Part shown: positions 55,110 to 64,000 of the stretch, in pieces
How positions within the stretch are numbered: the stretch's first letter is position 1
Layout of the letters: each line of letters opens with the position of its first letter
DNA from: Tipula vernalis
Taxonomy: Eukaryota > Arthropoda > Insecta > Diptera > Tipulidae
Direction of reading: 5' to 3'
Length of the DNA stretch: 64,000 bases
Assembly (NCBI GenBank): GCA_958295665.1
Contig: OY282560.1
Location: 309,485,236-309,549,235, forward strand
Made by a program: the position numbers and the translations under genes
The notes under the pieces: model-generated
Seen by the model: the letters and a program-made list of their open reading frames with translations, nothing else
Told to the model about the DNA's origin: nothing
The model's database searches: none

Positions 55110-55310
55110 ATGGAAAATATATTTAATTTGTCCTCATCTTCGCCATCAGAATCTGGTGAATCAGATTACGAGATAATGTTGTCGATACGATCTAAACGTC
55201 CTAAGATATTTCGCGATAGAATAGACGTGGAGTTTTACAATAAGGAATAGTTTCGGCGCCGATCCCAGTTTTCTAAAAAAAGGGTTCGTTATTTGACCAA
55301 CACCCCCAGA
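55110..55310 (+). pseudogene. PIF/Harbinger transposase N-terminus
   Basis: From ATG 55110: MENIFNLSSSSPSESGESDY, then SIRSKRPKIFRDRIDVEFYN, a TAG, FRRRSQFSKKRVRYLTNT. The pattern RP--FRDR---------F--RFR-SK-TV--L is the usual N-terminus of HARBI1-like transposases. The DDE domain is absent; 55311-56559 shows no further coding sequence. Confidence 0.5.
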
Positions 55311-55714
55311 CAAGATCTGGAACCATTGGACGCATATTATCGCTTATGATATCGCATATTACGTGCACCACTCGCTTTCTATTTTATTTATTTCTTGTAC
55401 AGGAATGCCACAAATCACGATATTTACTAAAGACTAACTCCAACAGACTCAAACTAGCTAGTCGCGAATTCGAGATTATGTAAGTTTTTAGTCTAAACAC
55501 AACACGATTTAAATACTTTGAGGCTTGTTACGTTTCGTACATAGCATGATTATCGTAATCTAGAATTTGAAATTCGATGAATATGAAATTCAAGAACATA
55601 CGGAAAACTTAAGGGAGAAAGAATTATTTTATGTCGTTTTCGATTGAGCCGAAAAAAGCATTTTGAAGGTGAAAAATTCGCTTTTTTGCCTCTTTTACAT
55701 AAATATGTTTGTAG

Positions 55715-55790
55715 CAGTGGCGTAACTAGGAACCTGCAGCACCTGCAGCTGCGGGGGGCCCGTTGGGGCCCACGAGATTTATCGAGCATT
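55715..55790 (+). mobile_element. hAT-like terminus (CAGTGGCGTAACTAGG)
   Basis: cagtggcgtaactaggaacc followed by a G/C-rich stretch (gcggggggcccgttggggcc) is the terminal sequence of a very widespread type of short non-autonomous hAT. The partner terminus was not found, so this is one end only. Confidence 0.4.
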
Positions 55791-56559
55791 TGAATATTAA
55801 TTCAAAGTCAAGATTAGATTGATTGTAGTTCAGATTAAAGAAGCCTACTATTTCAAATTTACAAAACGAAATTTGTAAGATAAGGTTGTCGTCTAATTTT
55901 TAGAGAAAGAAGAAATGATTCCTATTGCAATAATTTCTTTTCGATTGCTGATGGTGAAAAAGATCCGACTAGAACCATATGACTCCATAGAAATAAAAAT
56001 GCCCTTAGATTCTTACAGATATTTAGATTTAGAAGACAATTTGCTAAACTCGTTTGAAATCAAAGCTTTCGCCATCAGAGAATAACGATTTTAGTGTTTG
56101 GGTTAATTTATTTGTAAAATACACTTTGTCCTCCAAGTTTAACCCTTTTGCATTTCAAATTTAACCTTTTATAAATCAAATTAAGCATTTAGCAAACCAA
56201 ATTGAAACTTTTACGAATTAAGTTTTGATATGAAAATATTGAATTTGATTTGTAAAAGGAAGCAATGCTGCTAAACAAATTGCGATGTACCATTTTGATG
56301 TTCATAAAAATCAAGAATAAATTGTTGAAACTTTCTTATTAGAAAAATATATAACCGCGACTGAAAACAATTATATGTTTCCTTCATTAGGAGCGCTTTT
56401 GTCTTTAGAAAGGGAATTAACAGATACTTGAGTCAAACCAGTCAGTCTCTATAATCAATTAGCGTTGCAATTTTGCAATTAGTGCTGGTGTTCGTTTTTG
56501 GTTGTTTTTGGCGGGGTTCTCCCGATTTTGGAAATTTCCATCGCTTCCCGATTTCATAC

Positions 56560-57420
56560 CTTCTATTTTTTTAAATTTCTCGAGATTATTGGAGTTTAGC
56601 ATGGAAATGAAATTTTGATGTTCGATCCTAAGTTGGTGATTCTTTGTTTCGAAACTGTCAGGTTATTCGAGATGTTTTGAGATTATTCGAGTGTGGTTCG
56701 ATGTTACTCAGGAATCTTAGAGTCTATTCTAAGAATATGTTTCTTCGATATTTAACAAATTATCCGATTTGAGGGTTCCATTCTTATTGCTTGTCGTTTT
56801 GTCGAGCTTAGCCATAACTTGCTTAGTAGTATTAGTAACATTAAATTATATTTACATGAATTTTCGGAATATTTCGAAATTTTCGTGGATTTTCTAAATT
56901 TTGACAGGCTTTCCGAAATTATTAATTAATATCCAGATTTTTCGGTATTATTGAAATTGTTCGAGATCAATCGAGGTTCACAAAATAAAGAGATTATCCC
57001 AATTTTTCTGTGATTGTTCTGCCTTATATTCTAGATTTTTTAAGTTTTCGGACATTTCTAGTATTAATCGAGATGGTTAATGATTTTCAAATTTATTCGA
57101 ATTATGTATGACAATGTTCTGCGATTAGCTCTGAGTTTGAGGACTGGCAGAATTACACATGTACATAAATCTGAATCGCAATATTTAGTCATTTTTTGAG
57201 ATTATGCCAACATTTCGATACCTCTCCCTATAGGCGAGGATCTTCTTCCGTTTTACATACTTACGGATAATTCGATATTTGAGAAGTTTCAGAAATATTC
57301 AAGATATGTATATACTTTGAAAATTTAACATTTTTGAGATTATTTCGATATTCTTGATATTTTTCAATTATATTCGAAATTTGTGATGCTTCATCGACAT
57401 ATTTAGAAAACGTCATAGCA
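56560..57420 (-). repeat. Degenerate short-motif repeat, reverse orientation of 17740-18800
   Basis: tctcgagattattgg, ttcgagatgttttgagatta, ttcgagtg and similar words recur irregularly. Their complements (aataatctcgaa) fill 17740-18800. 57421-58090 has no recognisable feature. Confidence 0.5.
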
Positions 57421-58090
57421 CTGATAGTTGCTGGATGTTTTGTTTTATTTAAGGCCATTGAAATGAATCACGTTCTCTTTCGTCTAGTCACGAAATCAGA
57501 TACTTTTAAATAATGCGAGGCTCGACAGTAGAAAGAAATAAGTTTTTATCTAAAAGCTTTACTTGCTCATAAGTACAAGGATTATTTTTGGGGTCCAAGG
57601 TTAGTTCGTAGGTTTATTCTGGTTCTGTTGTTATTTGGCTGATTGGGTGCCGTTTTCAGTTTGAAAACTTATTATGCTCATATTTAATTTAGAAGTGTGA
57701 TTAAATTAATCTCAACATTGCTTCGAAAACGAATTTTTTATGTTTGCAATTTTCTAGTTTCTTATATTTTGACAGATAACCGACAAACATAAAAGAGCAA
57801 CGAGTTGTTCTTGTTCGATTGACGCCGAAATTGAGATTGTTTTTCCATAGAGGGGAAAAAAATCAATCGAAAATGACATTAGAAAACAAACAAAAATAAT
57901 GCCTAATATCCCACCAAGCAGTTATTAATTCGAAAATTGATTTCGAAAATCGCTGGTTCTAGCTTCGTTCAAAATTACGACACAAAAAAGTCCACGGATT
58001 TATCTACGTTTAAAATGACCAAATGTAACCTCGGCTAAATCAGTGGATTTTCGAAAACTGTGGATTAATCCGTCGATGTATCCTTCAGGG

Positions 58091-58240
58091 CTATTTGGGA
58101 ATTCGATTCGAACGTGATCGCGTCTTCGATGTATAAGATTCATATTTGACTTAAATAAGAAATGAATGAATCTGATTTAATTCAAATAGGAATCTATTAT
58201 ATCGAAGACTCGATCTCGTTCGAAACGAATTCCCAAATAG
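58091..58240. repeat. 150-bp palindromic MITE
   Basis: ctatttgggaattcgattcg (58091) is mirrored by cgaaacgaattcccaaatag (58240). The pairing continues for about 45 bp per arm with a few mismatches (gatcgcgtcttcgat against atcgaagactcgatc). No target duplication is certain. It may form part of the right end of the Harbinger-like element. Confidence 0.7.
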
Positions 58241-58339
58241 TCCCCCTTGTTTAAAAATACGAGCCTAAATATTTACATTTTTGATGACCAAAGAATATTA
58301 CAAAAAACGTCATGATATGTTAGCATATTAAGCATTGCC

Positions 58340-61300
58340 ATAATCACTTTCTTTAAATAACGCTTAGACTTATTTAAATTTTACAACTTAAGGTAGTTGT
58401 AACCGCCATTACTTTTTTTGCTCTTGATAAATTTCTGTTGTTCAATAAGTTTAAACGTAGTGCTATACCTTATGTGTTCCGATGGGTTATTGCATTTTGC
58501 GGAGTCAAATACTTTTTCGTTCGGTGTTCTTTTAGTATGGTAAATTGTTGGTATTTGGTTTTCATTTTGTATGTATCCAATTTGATTTAGATAAATATAG
58601 GTTTCCGGCTCAGGAATATTAATAGTTGCAATGTTTTTTTTTAATATTATATGATCGGTATAATGAGGTCCAAATATAACTGAATTGTTGACGTTATTAG
58701 TGGCTTTTAATATATGATTTCGAATTAGCTTAATGATGTATAAATCGATTCATTCAGTTTCAAAATTATCGTAATTGTTTTGGTTGGAAATATAATGACT
58801 GTATCCGGTTTCCGCTTTACGAAATTGTCCTCTACAACGAATGATGCAGCTTCTCTTGAGCTTCCTTATCCTTTCCATATAACTTGCGCAGCAATTGCAC
58901 CAAATTGGGCAAGCATTGATTGGTCTGATAATTGTTTGGTAACAAATTCTTTTAACACTTGAACTAATAAATTTTGGAGTTTGCCAGAAGTGCCTGCTTA
59001 GCTTTTGTGATTGTATATTAATATGATCATTCAAGTAACAAAATCGATCCATATAAATTCCCAAGTATTTTACACCTTTTTCTGCTCTATTGTTTTATTG
59101 TTGATTTGAATTGTGAATGTCTTCCAGTTTTTCTTGGTGTCGTTTGCCGCTTCACATTTATTTTCGTTAATTTGAATATGCCATGTTTTTAAAAATTTTG
59201 TTACGAAGTTCATCGTACTTTGGATATTACTTTTAATATCTTTTATTTTTGAAGAGGAGCTATATATCACTATGTCGTCTGCATAAGCTATTCTTTGCAC
59301 TTTTTCAGAATTCAAATTTTCGCTCATTATTAAATCTCTGGTGTAAATATTAAACAGAACTGGTGCGTTTATTGTTCCTTGTTGTAGCCGATTTTGTAAT
59401 TTAAAGATGCGTTTGGATGATTCCGTTCCTGTTGTTGTTATAAAATTTCTGTTGCACAACAAAATTTATCAATATTTGAATGATGTTCTTATCAAATTTT
59501 AATTTTTCGAGTTTAAATATCAACCCATCTAGCCAAACTGATTCAAACGCTTTAGCCATATCAATCATCACCGCTCCCGTGTACTTGTTATTATTGATGT
59601 TTCGACATACATCTGAGGTAAGTTTGGTGTATTGCATGCACCGTGAAATGTTCATGTCGGAATCCGAATTGGTTGTCTGGCTTGAGATTATAATTAACAA
59701 TGTGTTCTTGAATTTTGTTATAAATTATGATTTTGTAAATTTTACTTATATTAGCCAGGAGGCTGATTGGTCTATAATTCTGTGGATTTTTCGGATCTTT
59801 ATTTTTTTTCAGGATGGGGAAAATCCGAGCTGTTTTCCAGCACGACGGGAACGTTTTATTATTCAGAAGATATTTGAATATAGAACATAAGTCAGCAATT
59901 ATTTGTTCTGGTAAATGTTTAAGGACAACGTTTGGGATTTTGTCCAATCCATATGATTTTTTTGTATAACAGCACTTAAGTATGTATATGTTTTAATTCT
60001 TCTATGGTGGTAAAATAATTTTCCGTTGATAACTCTGATATCGCATTTGATCCGTTTATATGATTGAATTCTGTTTTGATAATGTTGTTGGTCATTTCTC
60101 ATTGATGGTTATCTTTTATTATTTTGGTGCGTTCTTCTGCTATTGCTTCGTGTGCAGTTTTTTCCGATCCAGCATTTGGTACAGTTTGTTTTCAATGTAA
60201 CGGCCTAATATTTCCAGGTTTTCTTGTGTAATGTAACTTATAAAATTTGCCCCGACATTAGGTAAACTATTCAAGTCGATATTTATATTCTGTATATTTG
60301 AAGCTTCAGTTTTTTTAATTTGTAATTCTTTTATATTTTTATCGTTCTTCATTTCACAGACTCTGTTTGTCTCTGTTTCTCTGGGTTGTTGTTGGATGTA
60401 TCACCTTGTATTTTTAGTTTTTTTATTTGGGTTACAATTTGGATGTTTTGACTAATGAGATTCGTGATGATTTTTATGTAATTTTCTAATTGATCAGTTC
60501 GAATATTCTTAGCATTTGGTACTATGTTTTGTTGTATATTATTTGGTTTTAAGTACTTTTTATATAAATTTTCCAATTTTTTGCTCCACAGATCCCAGTT
60601 TGTGTTTGTAAATTGATAAATATTTGGTGTGATGTCATCTATATCATCTATACATTCACTGTTCTGCTGTATTGATTTACAATTCATATATCTCTATTGC
60701 TTTGTGATCACTTTCGAAGAAGTATATTGGGATTTCTCCTAAATGGTTGGTTCTGATATTTAATCGATTGTCCGCTATTGTTAAGTCTAGAAAACTACCT
60801 GGCCGTATGAAGGTCGGTGCTTCTGGTTTGTATATTTTAGACTTACATCCCATGCCATTATCTGATTGCCATTGATTTAGTTTAATGCCTCTTTTGTTGT
60901 TCGTTGTGTTTCCCTAACTTGTATGTTTGGCGTTGAAATCTCCCGCTAAAACGCAAAAAAATTTTTGGGCTCGTACAATAGACCGATGTTACATACATAT
61001 AAGTGTTATTCCTAAGTTTGATTCTTATTACTGTGTTTTCGACCTGACTAAAATTTTGCAATACTTATGCTTATTTTCACATGTTGATAATGTATTTCAC
61101 GTTTGATTAAATTTGCTGTTCCGCCACCACCATTTGAGTTCGGTCGGTGTTGCCTTACAATTTTATAAATTTTAAATTCGATATGATGCCGAGAGCTTAG
61201 TTTAGTTTCACAGAGCGTCATCACATTTGGATTGTGCTCTTCTAAGAATTTTAATACATTTAGACGTCTTGTGATGCTGACAATAATTCATAAGAAATCA
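58340..61300 (-). pseudogene. Jockey-type LINE ORF2, decayed
   Basis: From right to left: endonuclease NVLKFLEEHNPNVMTLCETK and RPNSNGGGTANLIKREIHYQ (61260-61080), then a long broken linker (60687-59900). Reverse transcriptase: MDKIPNVVLKHLPEQI, NYRPISLLANISKIYKIIIY, NQFGFRHEHFTVHAIHQTYL (59947-59591), AVMIDMAKAFESVWLDGLIF, LQQGTINAPVLFNIYTRDLI (PQG is QQG), catalytic YADDIVIYSS at about 59290-59264. The C-terminal half follows in separate frames (GVKYLGIYMDRF, TIIRPINACPIWC, RIRKLKRSCIIRCRG; 59462-58750), and a tail reading TPNEKVFDSAKC near 58490. Five or more frameshifts. No 3' A tail or target duplication was identified. Confidence 0.8.
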
Positions 61301-61309
61301 CTATGAATT

Positions 61310-61700
61310 TACATTCATAGTGAATTTCTTGTTTTTAATTGAATAATTTTTAATGTCTTAATCCCTTCGAAACCTTCTAGTTCTTTTTTTAATTCCTCGA
61401 TGTCTTCCTCCTCTGAAAGCCCTTTCAACACCTTTGATTTTGGTTTAAGCTATATATGTGAAGTATTGTGCCTCAACTTCTTTAAATAAATTGTTGACTA
61501 TTATATAGTCTGCCATGTCTTTCACCATTACTGAGTGTTTATCACTATACTCAATCGCCGTATTTCAAAATTATCCATTTGTAGTTCTTTAACCTGTCTT
61601 AAGGTTTTCTTTACGTCCTGGTTATAAATGTATAATGGTGGAGGTTTGCCATTTTTTTTGCCATTGCAGCTTGTTCTTCACTACAGTGTGCCTTTTCATT
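61310..61700 (-). pseudogene. LINE gag scrap upstream of the ORF2
   Basis: Minus-strand pieces include MADYIIVNNLFKEVEAQYF and VLKGLSEEEDIEELKKELEG, FEGIKTLKIIQLK in shifted frames. The order (V-KGL----EEI---L-------KI-QL) is that of the N-terminal RRM-like domain of Jockey gag proteins. Zinc knuckles are missing, so a deletion joins this piece to the ORF2. Confidence 0.5.
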
Positions 61701-61899
61701 ATCAACACTCACTTCGTAACTATATTATTCATTGTTGGTGGTGATGTGACTTGGATTGATTTGGTCACTTTGCTTGAACCTCTGGTTTCGAATGTTTTTT
61801 CAATTTCTGACAATTCTTCAATTTTCGATATATTCAAATTCTACATTTTGAATCCGTTATTTAATAACTTTATTTTTTAGGAAATTTATAAATTTTATG

Positions 61900-62010
61900 A
61901 AAAACTTTTTTTATTTTCTTTTTTTTTTATTAATGTGACTTGTGTCCAGAATAACTGCCTACTATGCAGCTTTAACCACTGAGCCGTTTGGTCGGTCACC
62001 GTTCACTTGA
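61900..62010 (-). mobile_element. Short tRNA-like retroposed fragment
   Basis: Read leftwards: gaccaaacggctcagtggtt then aaagctgcatagtaggcag, ttattctggacac, and an A-rich run (aataaaaaaaaagaaaat). cggctcagtggttaaagctgc resembles the A-box region of the SINE at 14463, but no B box is readable. It could be a truncated SINE. Confidence 0.4.
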
Positions 62011-62350
62011 AACGCCTTGTTGTCAAGCTCCCATATCTCACTTAAAATTATTACGTTCATACAATCATTGGCCAGATAATTCCGGCCAGATAGATTTTCA
62101 GGCCAATTTTGTAAAATATATTTGAATTTTAAAGGATTTCTTTTAGTTTTAAATATTAAATTGGAGTTAATGATTTTAAATGTTTCTTAAAAACTTTCCA
62201 TTTTAATGCCTTCGAATAATTGAAAAGAATGTTTCGAAAATATTGTGTACAACAGAATTTTGAAAGAATGCTTTATAATTGACGAGACCAATTATAAATT
62301 TTGCAGTGTACAAAAATAAAATTTATCAACTTTGATCAATATACTAAAAT

Positions 62351-62380
62351 CAATTATTATTCTTTCTTTTCAGGTAAGAT
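62351..62380 (+). promoter_or_regulatory. Candidate recursive splice site (ratchet point)
   Basis: A pyrimidine-rich tract, ttctttcttttcag, ends at 62373 and is followed at once by gtaaga at 62374, giving CAG|GTAAGA. A branch-point-like actaaaat lies about 25 nt upstream. An acceptor fused to a donor with no exon between is the consensus of recursive splice sites, which in flies occur in very long introns. It lies on the integrin gene's strand, about 50 kb into the intron. Confidence 0.5.
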
Positions 62381-63570
62381 GACATTTGATGACATGAATT
62401 TATCACCTTTCAGCATTATTGTAAGCTAAAACTTTCAATTTAAGGCATCCAAGTTGAATGCCAGCTGATTTGTATATTATAAAACGATCTATTGTACAAA
62501 TCTAACAAGTAAATGATTGGAATGTTGTTTGAAATAATCATAAATTAACCTAATTATCTTAATTTATTCATAAGCATGTACAAATATTAAATTAACCATT
62601 CAAAACAATATTTGCATATCACAAAATCAACTAAGCGCTTAAACGAGTACGTATAGTAAAGCCAACCAACCTTGATTAAAACTAACCTTGACAATTATTT
62701 TTATTATTGTATTGTATAATTAAAAGAAAGTTGCCCCTCACCTTTAAAAAAAACACATTTTGGTTAAGTGAGTGAGGGCTACGATAATCTACATGTTTGT
62801 TTGAGCAAGACCATGTAATTTCGGTAGCGCAAAGTCCGCCGAACTGCAAACATTTTTTTTTGTTGTGCGATTTTTTTTTTTTTTTCGTTTTTGTTAAATA
62901 GCCCCAAGATCACTAATTTCATCGTTTCAATAAATTCTATAATTTTTTAGCATAATATTTTTATTTATTTATAAATATATAATTTGCAGAAATAAAAATA
63001 AACCGGCTTGCAAAAAAAAAAAATGTTTTTGTATGCTCTCATAATATGTATGTACAGTGGGAGAGGGCGGAATGATCGTCTCAAAATGATCTCATCCATT
63101 TTAACTTAACGGTTTTTTTTGCCGGACGCTCGCTAAATTATTTATCAATTTTTTTTTTTTTTTTTTGTGTAAAGATAACCTTTTGTACAAATTAATTTAA
63201 TAATGGATCACCCCCTTATTTTGTATCCGATCGGTTACTGTACTTTGGAGCATGTACCACCACAACAAATAAAATACAAAAAAAAAAAAAAAAAATCTGT
63301 CCGATAAAAATAAAACAAACTTGTTCGGTTACTTCTCTTAATTCGTTAGTTTTGTTGTTTTTTCATTTTGATCGTTCTAAGATTATAATTCAATGTATGT
63401 ATGTATGTTGTATAAAAGCGATGTAAGGTTTTGATCAGTTTAGAGACGAAAACAAAATAAAACTAAGCTAAAAAAAAAAGTTTGGTTATGTTTGGTTTCT
63501 TATTTTGTAAACAATATTCTGTAAACAAATCACATACACACAGAAACGCATTACCTAATATATAAATCCG

Positions 63571-63732
63571 TATATGTGCGATCAACGGTGATCATATGTG
63601 AATTCATTTCAAGATCAATTTTTTTTTTTTTAAATATTTTAAGACGATTAACTTTGTTATAATATTCGTTAAATAACGATGATACAAGACCACCTAGCCC
63701 CATATACACACGATCACCGTCGATCGTACATA
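63571..63732. repeat. 160-bp inverted repeat
   Basis: gtgcgatcaacggtgatcat (about 63575) pairs with the mirror of gatcaccgtcgatcgtac (about 63709-63729), roughly 20 of 23 bases. It may be a MITE or a structured intronic hairpin. Confidence 0.5.
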
Positions 63733-64000
63733 AAGTCATTATAATTCTTTGTTTTTAGGTTATGTCTTTTTTTAAAGGTTTTTCGGTTTCTGCCATATCA
63801 TTTAATTTATAGGATCGTAAATTTTTCAATTTCAAACTAAAATGTTAAACATGAATCGAAAAACGATTCCAAACAACCAAATGGTGCTGATGAGTATGAA
63901 TAATTAACTGAGATCTTTTTTTTTTTTTTTTTTTTTTTTGTTTTGTTTAACATTTAGATCAAGAAATTAGTATAAATCATTCTGTCGGACGCGCAAGATT

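Larger units (their letters stand above)
54850..58265. mobile_element. Candidate PIF/Harbinger element
   Basis: The left end ggcccgtaattttaaacgag (54850) mirrors the right end (ggctcgtatttttaaacaag on the minus strand, from 58265). A short Harbinger-like coding piece starts at 55110. The flanking triplets are TTA and TAA, so a clean 3-bp duplication is not shown. The interior also holds a hAT-like terminus (55715), a degenerate repeat (56560-57420) and a palindromic MITE (58091-58240). Confidence 0.45.
12568..64000 (+). other. First coding intron of the integrin gene (at least 51 kb, open to the right)
   Basis: No further integrin exon (for example one encoding LLVGAP or NRSGALWKC) was recognised on the plus strand up to 64000. 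The stretch holds dozens of transposon copies in both orientations and one strong recursive-splice-like motif at 62351-62380. The inference would fail if an unrecognised exon lies within. Confidence 0.55.
62011..64000. other. Intronic DNA without recognised genes
   Basis: Apart from the splice-like motif at 62351-62380 and an inverted repeat at 63571-63732, nothing codes. Several T runs (62866, 63150, 63909) and an A run (63280) are present. Sequences here look single-copy relative to the rest of the window. Confidence 0.45.

Noticed and set aside
59615..59640. GAG|GTAAGT, a second possible recursive splice site
   Set aside because: It lacks a pyrimidine tract and lies inside the minus-strand LINE reverse transcriptase.
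63551..63739. 62-codon minus-strand frame
   Set aside because: It spans the inverted repeat at 63571-63732 and shows no motif.

Overview
The window is AT-rich animal DNA, and everything recognisable points to an insect, probably a fly. It carries one host-gene exon, and most of the rest is transposable elements. Retroelements present are Jockey/I-type LINEs, Ty3/gypsy, BEL/Pao and copia. DNA elements present are hAT, pogo/Tigger, mariner/Tc1, piggyBac, PIF/Harbinger and Helitron, plus tRNA-derived SINEs. Nothing bacterial is seen and the species cannot be named from this sequence alone.

The host gene is an integrin alpha chain of PS1 (mew) type. Only its first coding exon is inside (12338-12567, plus strand): signal peptide, mature start FNLET, first FG-GAP motif, and a GT donor that splits a Trp codon. 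No later exon was found, so from 12568 to the right edge the window reads as one intron of at least 51 kb. Near its far end (62351-62380) is a pyrimidine tract followed by CAG|GTAAGA, the zero-length-exon signature of a recursive splice site. This is the most interesting host signal here.

Left of the gene (1-11900): a LINE runs leftwards out of the window (1-1715). A 0.9 kb palindrome built of smaller palindromes follows (2175-3076), then a second palindrome with tRNA-like ends (3079-3356). A complete but broken LINE with RNase H (3457-8106) is flanked by a 19-bp near-identical target duplication. After it come Helitron Rep remnants with a well-preserved 62-nt intron (8830-9694) and a gypsy pol remnant (9735-10888).

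Inside the intron: an outer hAT element (12931-22098) was split by a second hAT (13278-21410, perfect 8-bp target duplication). The second one holds a SINE, a TIR element, a piggyBac-like element and an 8-bp microsatellite. A third hAT-like element (22159-24895) contains a mariner tail. A Tigger element (25086-28947) is cut inside its transposase by a 1.9-kb hAT (25987-27890, perfect 8-bp target duplication), which itself holds a Jockey fragment. Then follow two minus-strand gypsy remnants with a mariner tail between them, a piggyBac transposase, a Jockey LINE (37598-40835), a BEL/Pao scrap, a 2.2-kb two-copy G/T-rich higher-order repeat (42597-44765), a Tc1/mariner transposase, a second Helitron (47834-50864), an I/LOA scrap, copia and BEL/Pao remnants, a SINE, a Harbinger-like element (54850-58265) and a minus-strand Jockey LINE (58340-61700).

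Every transposon reading frame longer than a few hundred codons carries stops, frameshifts or deletions, except ORF1 of the leftmost LINE, whose ORF2 leaves the window. The only two non-host genes still open from end to end are the two LINE gag proteins.
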